Shown here in pieces: positions 59,118 to 64,000 of a stretch of DNA of 64,000 nt (positions are counted from its first letter, which is position 1; each line of letters starts with the position of its first letter). The notes beneath the pieces were generated by a model, which was not told the origin of the DNA, searched no databases, and saw only the letters and a list, made by a program, of their open reading frames with translations. Source of the stretch: Emmonsiellopsis sp. PD_33 (Eukaryota; Ascomycota; Eurotiomycetes; Onygenales; Ajellomycetaceae); NCBI GenBank assembly GCA_032988165.1, contig JANTQF010000132.1, positions 25,056 to 89,055 on the forward strand, read 5' to 3'. The translations under genes were made by a program, and so were the position numbers.

Positions 59118-60344
59118 CTAGAATACCCAATCAATCCTCTGCAGGTTTTCTTCACAAGGTCTGCCAATGGTCACCATCCCTTTACTCTTTCCGTCAAGAA
59201 CATCAAATTCCATTACTATGGTCGCAAGAGTCGTCATATCCTCCATTCCCGTTGCGTTCTTGGGTCTTCCTCGACATATGCCGACAGGATCGCCCTGTTC
59301 GTCCTTTAAGCGCTCTATGACTGAGTCGATGGTTAAAGGGACTTTTTTCTCGATATCAATTGACGTAAGTTCCGATATTCGTGCAAGTCGATCAAATGAG
59401 TTGGCCGACGGACGGTCATGGATGGGCCCACGGGAAAAGGAGGTTGGAGATGAAATTATGTGGTTTGTGTGGGCCACGAACGAAGGGCCTGATCCAGTGA
59501 GATTTCTATTGTCGGATGCAGAAGCTCCCACCGATGAAGACGACGATGAGAGCGGCGCAATCACAGGCGCCCCCCGAGGAGACACTTCCACAGTTGCAAA
59601 CTTGCCAGAGGAGTCTCCTAGCACATAATTGGTGGCACAAGCACCGCCATACTCTTCGAGCATCTGTACAGCCTCGTCAAAGCTCTTCGCATATTGAAGC
59701 AGGCGCCGTGACATGATGTGCGTCGGTAGCCTGTCAGTCGCTTTCGCACCCGCCCGCAGCGCATTATTGCAGAGTCCAACCCCGTGCGAGTTCATCCCAA
59801 TCTTGCCAACCAATCCTGCTTCGTTCATAAATTGCATTCGGGTGCCATCTTCAGTTGTGATGTCCATCATAATAATGCCATCCCCCAATTCCTGCACCCA
59901 GTCCCAGTTCTGACCCACGATAAGTTTTGAGCCATCCGGAGAAAGCTGCGCAAGGGCTGTGCAACCATCTGTAATGGCTGGTGGCTCCTTGGTAGAGTCA
60001 GGAGAGTCGTCGAAATTGGTGAGTGCGATCTCGCTCCGGACGTTAATGGCGAGAATATCGTCACGATGCACGCCCGCCCCATCTGCAATACCTTGAATTT
60101 CATCGAGGATCTCGGGATATAATCTTTCCAGAATCGGAATGAAGATCGTTGAGCGTTGTTTGGCTTCTTTCCATGTGAGTCCGGCCGTCTCTTTGAAAAA
60201 GCTTTCATACGTGCATAAGTTGGAATCGATCTCTTCGTTTGCTTGCTGCCCATGTTGAAGCCCGATTTCATAGGGAGTGCCTTTGATTTTGAGGATTGGG
60301 GCATAGTGCTTCGAAATCCGAGGGATTGATGTAGTACGTGCCAT
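59118..60344 (-). CDS. Acyl-CoA:6-aminopenicillanic acid acyltransferase-like protein (C45 Ntn hydrolase family)
   Basis: Intronless 408-residue frame. The family (fungal PenDE/AatB and bacterial relatives) is made as a proenzyme that cleaves itself before a nucleophilic Cys. Here the site is DGCTALAQL, Gly127-Cys128 (codon 59961-59963), followed by LIVGQNWDW. Further landmarks are GTPYEIGLQHGQQANEEID (22-40), DGAGVHRDDILAINVRSEI and NSHGVGLCNNALRAG. PenDE is about 357 residues; this protein has a Ser-rich insertion (SSSSSSVGASASDNRN) around residue 265. The C-terminus (IDWVF) is not an SKL/ARL peroxisomal signal, unlike PenDE. No IPNS or ACVS gene is nearby, so a beta-lactam role is not indicated. 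It is probably an amidohydrolase or acyltransferase of unknown substrate. Confidence 0.88.
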   Translation of the reverse strand: MARTTSIPRISKHYAPILKIKGTPYEIGLQHGQQANEEIDSNLCTYESFFKETAGLTWKEAKQRSTIFIPILERLYPEILDEIQGIADGAGVHRDDILAINVRSEIALTNFDDSPDSTKEPPAITDGCTALAQLSPDGSKLIVGQNWDWVQELGDGIIMMDITTEDGTRMQFMNEAGLVGKIGMNSHGVGLCNNALRAGAKATDRLPTHIMSRRLLQYAKSFDEAVQMLEEYGGACATNYVLGDSSGKFATVEVSPRGAPVIAPLSSSSSSVGASASDNRNLTGSGPSFVAHTNHIISSPTSFSRGPIHDRPSANSFDRLARISELTSIDIEKKVPLTIDSVIERLKDEQGDPVGICRGRPKNATGMEDMTTLATIVMEFDVLDGKSKGMVTIGRPCEENLQRIDWVF

Positions 60345-63300
60345 GTTTTTGCAGGTATCTATCGGTCTTGTGGAGTAATTTCAATATGTTGGTTCTGAGG
60401 ATATCTTATCCACGTTAGCCGTACATGCATGAACTCATTATGCTCCCGAACATACCTGCGAATGGGGAACCTGATGCAACACCCTTTCTTGGGTTAACTA
60501 ATCAAGGTGGGAGGTGAAGCCGACGATGATGAGATCATGTGGGGAAATGCGTTTAGCAATGCGGAGAAATTCGGCGGCTATCAAAAGGCTAATTCGATAT
60601 TCGCCGTATCATGTCCCAGTCAAGGCTATTTTATCCAATATTATATCCCGAAGCACCGCATTGCCGAATTGACATCCAAAACTATATAAGAAAGGACTAT
60701 TTTCTCTTATCCAATGGAAGAAGGGTCCAGAGAGGTATCCGTGAAGTTGGAAGATCCATCGTTGGTGATAATCCTCAGGGCATAAGTGGCAGCGGATAAT
60801 GCCAACTACGAAGAACTTCTCCTTGGTCGGGTCCATCTCACCGCGACATGATGGTCAGCGGCCGGATATATTCTCAAAAGAAGTGTCGAAAGAAGAATAT
60901 CATCTTGAATATCTCCATACCAAAACCCGTCAGGACATTTTCCTTTCCGCCTATCATAATTCCGGTTCAGCTGATAAGAAACATTCCACCCTGGCTGCTA
61001 TTTCCCAGAGTCCTAGCTATCCTAGCGATGAACGACGATTTCAGCTCATGGAGGGCCGGGCAAGTACATCTTCCTTGCAAGCGGTTCAAACACCCAAACA
61101 AGCGAAGAGCTATAACAGACCAGCAAAGAAGAAAATGATGAAAACATATTGTGCTCTGTTTGCACATCGCGCATACAAAAGTCAAGGATTGGTGGATCGA
61201 GCAGAGTACCTAAAACACCAAGTGGAATAATATGGGTGACGAGCCGTGGAAAATGTGAAGAGCCGCTAGAAGTGGACTTATGATCAGAAACCGGCAGAGA
61301 GGTGAAACTCCAAGCCCTCTTCTCCTTTTCCCTGACGGAATCAAGACGGTAAAGAGCAGCGAAGAGAAACAATGCATTGCATGGCAGCATGCTACACTCA
61401 AGCGTGGATGTGGGACCTCACTTCCTTCGCATTGGTTTCTTTATCGGATGACGAAAGAGGGCGGTCAGAGTCAAGGCGAAACTAGAGGCAAGGGAGCCAC
61501 CGTCCCTAGGCTGCTGGCACTGTTTCAGACAATGGTTGGTATATGAGAATGTCGAAACCCACTACGGCTCAAACGAAAGATTTGGAACAGCAAATGAGGT
61601 ATATCGCCTGGAACGACCTGGAAAAATGAAAAACCTTTTGAGATGGAACCGCTGTTCAAGTGAACTCCCTTAAGAACAACAAGCATGACGTGAGAGAAGT
61701 AGATTCTCAACGTGTTTTTGACTATGTTGCTCCCAGTGAAACAGATTATTGCCAAATATCTAACAGCATATCTCATCAAAAGACAGACTGCACATATTCA
61801 CCCAGCTAAGTTGACAAACACTGATATCCAGGGCAGTCTGTGTAGTCGAAATCTCCTCTCTTCCCCCCCCCCAACCTTCTCCCTTCGCAGACTGGATAGA
61901 CAGAATCCCCGTCCCGCGATAGGCCCACATACCACAACCCAAGAAGAAAATACCTTTCAGCCAACGCTGAACCTCCCTAAGCTTGCCCGATGCAGCTGTC
62001 AAAGATATCGAAGCCTCCCCGCTATAAAGACCATCATTACCTGGATCAGACGTTACCAGACCCCACTCGAAGACTGTTGGCGCGCCTATCCATGCGTCGA
62101 AGCCAGCGACTTCAACCGCCTGGGTCCAACGCGGCTGAATAACCAGAAGACCAGACCGGACCTGATGGCGCTCTACGATATTCATATACGGCTTATTCTA
62201 TATCCAGCGACCACAGGCAGAGCGAATTGCTCTTGAAAATGCTGCGAATCCCTTATTGCCAGTGGAATCTTGTGGAGTAACTTTCTACTAATTGAACAGG
62301 ACTCGAATACAACAATAATATCGAGAAGCCACAAAAAGGGATGTCAAGTGAGTACTTATAATGGGAATTGCTCTTCTTACTGGGGGGCTAGGGAATACAT
62401 GTACCTGATGAGCAGGTCTTTGCTGATATCTAGTTACTACCTACCATACACTCATCACAGGGATTTTTGGCAAACAGACTTGAGTTCATTGATATAAACC
62501 CTTCTCGCCGCCGTGTCATCACTCCAACTACCAGGTGCGTTTACAACCTATATGACTAGACTACCTATATATTCACCATTCATTCGACCCTGGGAAAGCC
62601 CAGAGTGCAAATTAAAATTCTGCTGAAGAACCTTTTTTGGTCCAAGCAATACACTGGATTTGATATATTGTCAGCGTATATTCAGATATGTAGATAATAG
62701 GTAGGTATGAATTGTCTCTGAAGGGCTACTGGACTGATGATAAAGGATATATTTGAGGAGGTCCACGTTTCGAATAGTTCATTTTGTTCGAGTCTATTGT
62801 GAATATATCGGCTTGATAGAGATACCAACCTTCGTTTATTATTAATCCCATCGTTTGTGAGATTTTCGATCGATCTGTGGCTATCAGTTGCCCCTTGATA
62901 GACGCCTCGAATTGTGAGATAAAAGTGTGTCTAATGCAAAGTTTGCAACAAGCATGTCCCCACTTTCCCACATGTCAAAATCCTTCGGTCTGGTTTCAGT
63001 GGAACAAGGTTTAATCGAAGATCTGGAAACCGTAAGTAGCCGTCAAGATGTTAGATAAAGCGCGAGTCCAGATCCAAGCCGCCATCCAGCTCGTCCATGT
63101 AGTTTTCAAAGAAATGTGGTGGCCAGTCGTGGGAGTAGCGTCTAGATCTAGGAATGGACTTCTCAAACGAGAACTGGCGGGGATACCAGCAGATCCGAGT
63201 ACAGGACGACTTAACACGAGACAAAGGCAGGCATCGATTGATAGCATCTCGTAAATTTGAAATCGCCGCGTGATGCAGAGACGGGAGGAATAATCCTGCA

Positions 63301-63680
63301 CCAGAAGCTCCCCGCTTCTTTTTGGTCTGACAGCAAACATGGGCCAAAGACTGTAGGGTTACATTGTGTGAATACGGGCATCAGGAGAGAAACTTAAAAA
63401 GTCCTTGGACTGGTGGCAATCCTGTGCTGGGTGTAACGTGGTTATCTCTTAGCTGGCCGAGCCAAGAATCGGCGGCTGTTTATCCGTACTTCGTCTAGCT
63501 CCGAGACCCTGCAGCAGGTTCTGGAAGTTGGACAAGGGGAGGATGTGAGTATGGAGACATACATCTGTATCTATAACAGAATTGTTCTTGGCCATTGACA
63601 AGAGCATTGTCGCGCTGTGTTGAACAGAAGTTTGTTGTTTGTTGTTTGTACGAGTCTGCGGGGACGACTACCTCGGTAGT
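60345..63680. other. 3.3-kb region with no gene supported
   Basis: Upstream side of the acyltransferase-like gene and beyond. The longest frames, 61,712-62,236 (plus, 174 codons) and 61,760-62,185 (minus, 141 codons), are antisense to each other, so at most one could be real, and neither shows a domain. Minus frames at 63,011-63,347 overlap in two phases. A short tandem GTTTGTT repeat lies near 63,630-63,648. Confidence 0.45.
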
Positions 63681-63939
63681 TTAGCGGGGAAGGCTAGCCG
63701 GAACCGGTGGCTTTCCAGCGCTGTTTTTGGAGTCCTCGCTGGTTTCCGCTCCATAAAGCATTAGCCGTAAAGCAGCGGGAATGTTTATCTTGGCGCGACT
63801 TTGGATCTCCACCTCCACTGACATTGACAGTTTGGTGTATACAGAAGATTCGACCTCACTAAAAAGCTTGGCGACCTGCACCACGTGACCTGGGTGGTCT
63901 GTGCAAAGAGGGGTGACCTTGCACAATACTGTAATCACC
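63681..63939 (-). CDS. Possible terminal exon of a gene continuing past the right edge
   Basis: A minus-strand frame of about 86 codons ends in a stop at 63681 and reads CTDHPGHVVQVAKLF then ESSVYTKLSMSVEVEIQSRA. Just upstream is a good acceptor, TTCTCTTACAG, with the exon beginning at 63939. This would make it the last exon of a gene whose start is outside the window. The ATG-initiated reading (63,938) is the alternative. No family recognised. A CACGTG motif overlaps the frame near 63,881-63,886. Confidence 0.3.
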
Positions 63940-64000
63940 CTGTAAGAGAACTTGAATAAAACATGATTTCCACAGTATTTCTACTAAAATACTTAACTGA

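Noticed and set aside
61712..62236. Antisense pair of 174- and 141-codon frames
   Set aside because: They overlap on opposite strands, have no domain, and lack convincing start or splice context.
63011..63347. Two overlapping minus frames (109 and 98 codons), one reading SRRYSHDWPPHFFENYMDEL
   Set aside because: Protein-like in part, but the two phases overlap and no family or splice structure could be supported.
1..64000. CRISPR arrays, operons, prophage or other bacterial systems
   Set aside because: Spliced genes and fungal families show a eukaryotic nuclear region. The repeats seen are LTRs and MITEs.

Overview
The window is nuclear DNA of a filamentous ascomycete. Genes have short introns (about 50-120 bp, GTATGT/GTAAG-type donors, CTAAC/CTGAT-type branch points). 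Encoded families (ATG2, ADGF-type adenosine deaminase, fungal rhodopsin-like 7TM protein, penicillin acyltransferase-like hydrolase) are typical of Eurotiomycetes. Base composition is sharply two-state: blocks of normal composition alternate with AT-rich, CpG-free blocks full of decayed LTR retrotransposons. This resembles the transposon-swollen, GC-poor isochores of Blastomyces-like Onygenales. That genus-level guess is inference.

Layout. (1) 1-~9,530 is an AT-rich, CpG-free block: the right part of a minus-strand Ty3/Gypsy element (Gypsy-1 copy A, LTR 3806-4059), a long decayed reading frame of unknown family (about 4,201-6,830), and a Fot1/pogo transposase relic split by a 518-bp MITE (8228-8745). 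(2) 9,530-26,190 is a gene-dense block: an APH-fold kinase-like gene (+), then on the minus strand ATG2, an ADGF/ADA2-type adenosine deaminase, a medium-chain acyl-CoA synthetase-like gene and a small ankyrin-repeat gene. (3) 26,195-50,455 is one Ty1/Copia element with 167-bp LTRs and an exact 5-bp target duplication (CATGC). It was inflated from about 5.7 kb to 24.3 kb by nested insertions: two minus-strand Gypsy-1 elements (27455-40444 and 42589-48164), a plus-strand Gypsy-2 (30561-37414) inside the first, a MITE (28534-29051) also inside the first, and a 319-bp solo-LTR-like insert (35203-35521) inside Gypsy-2. Four levels of nesting can be read from intact or single-transition target duplications. 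(4) 50,456-64,000 has normal composition but few genes: a possible decayed coding segment, a six-exon 7TM rhodopsin-like gene (+), an acyl-CoA:6-APA acyltransferase-like gene (-), and perhaps a terminal exon at the right edge.

The most interesting signals are not a new gene cluster. The first is the nested retrotransposon structure. The second is its mutational signature: ancestral CpGs appear as TG in one copy and CA in another, which suggests decay directed at CpG. The third is that the border of this decay coincides, within about a dozen bases, with the ends of the Copia element. Gypsy-2 also shows a possible self-priming (Tf1-like) arrangement, in which the apparent gag ATG next to the LTR may itself be a product of CpG decay.

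The host genes do not form an obvious pathway. ATG2 (autophagy lipid transfer), the adenosine deaminase and the acyl-CoA synthetase are neighbours on one strand but have separate roles. No tRNA, rRNA or CRISPR was recognised.
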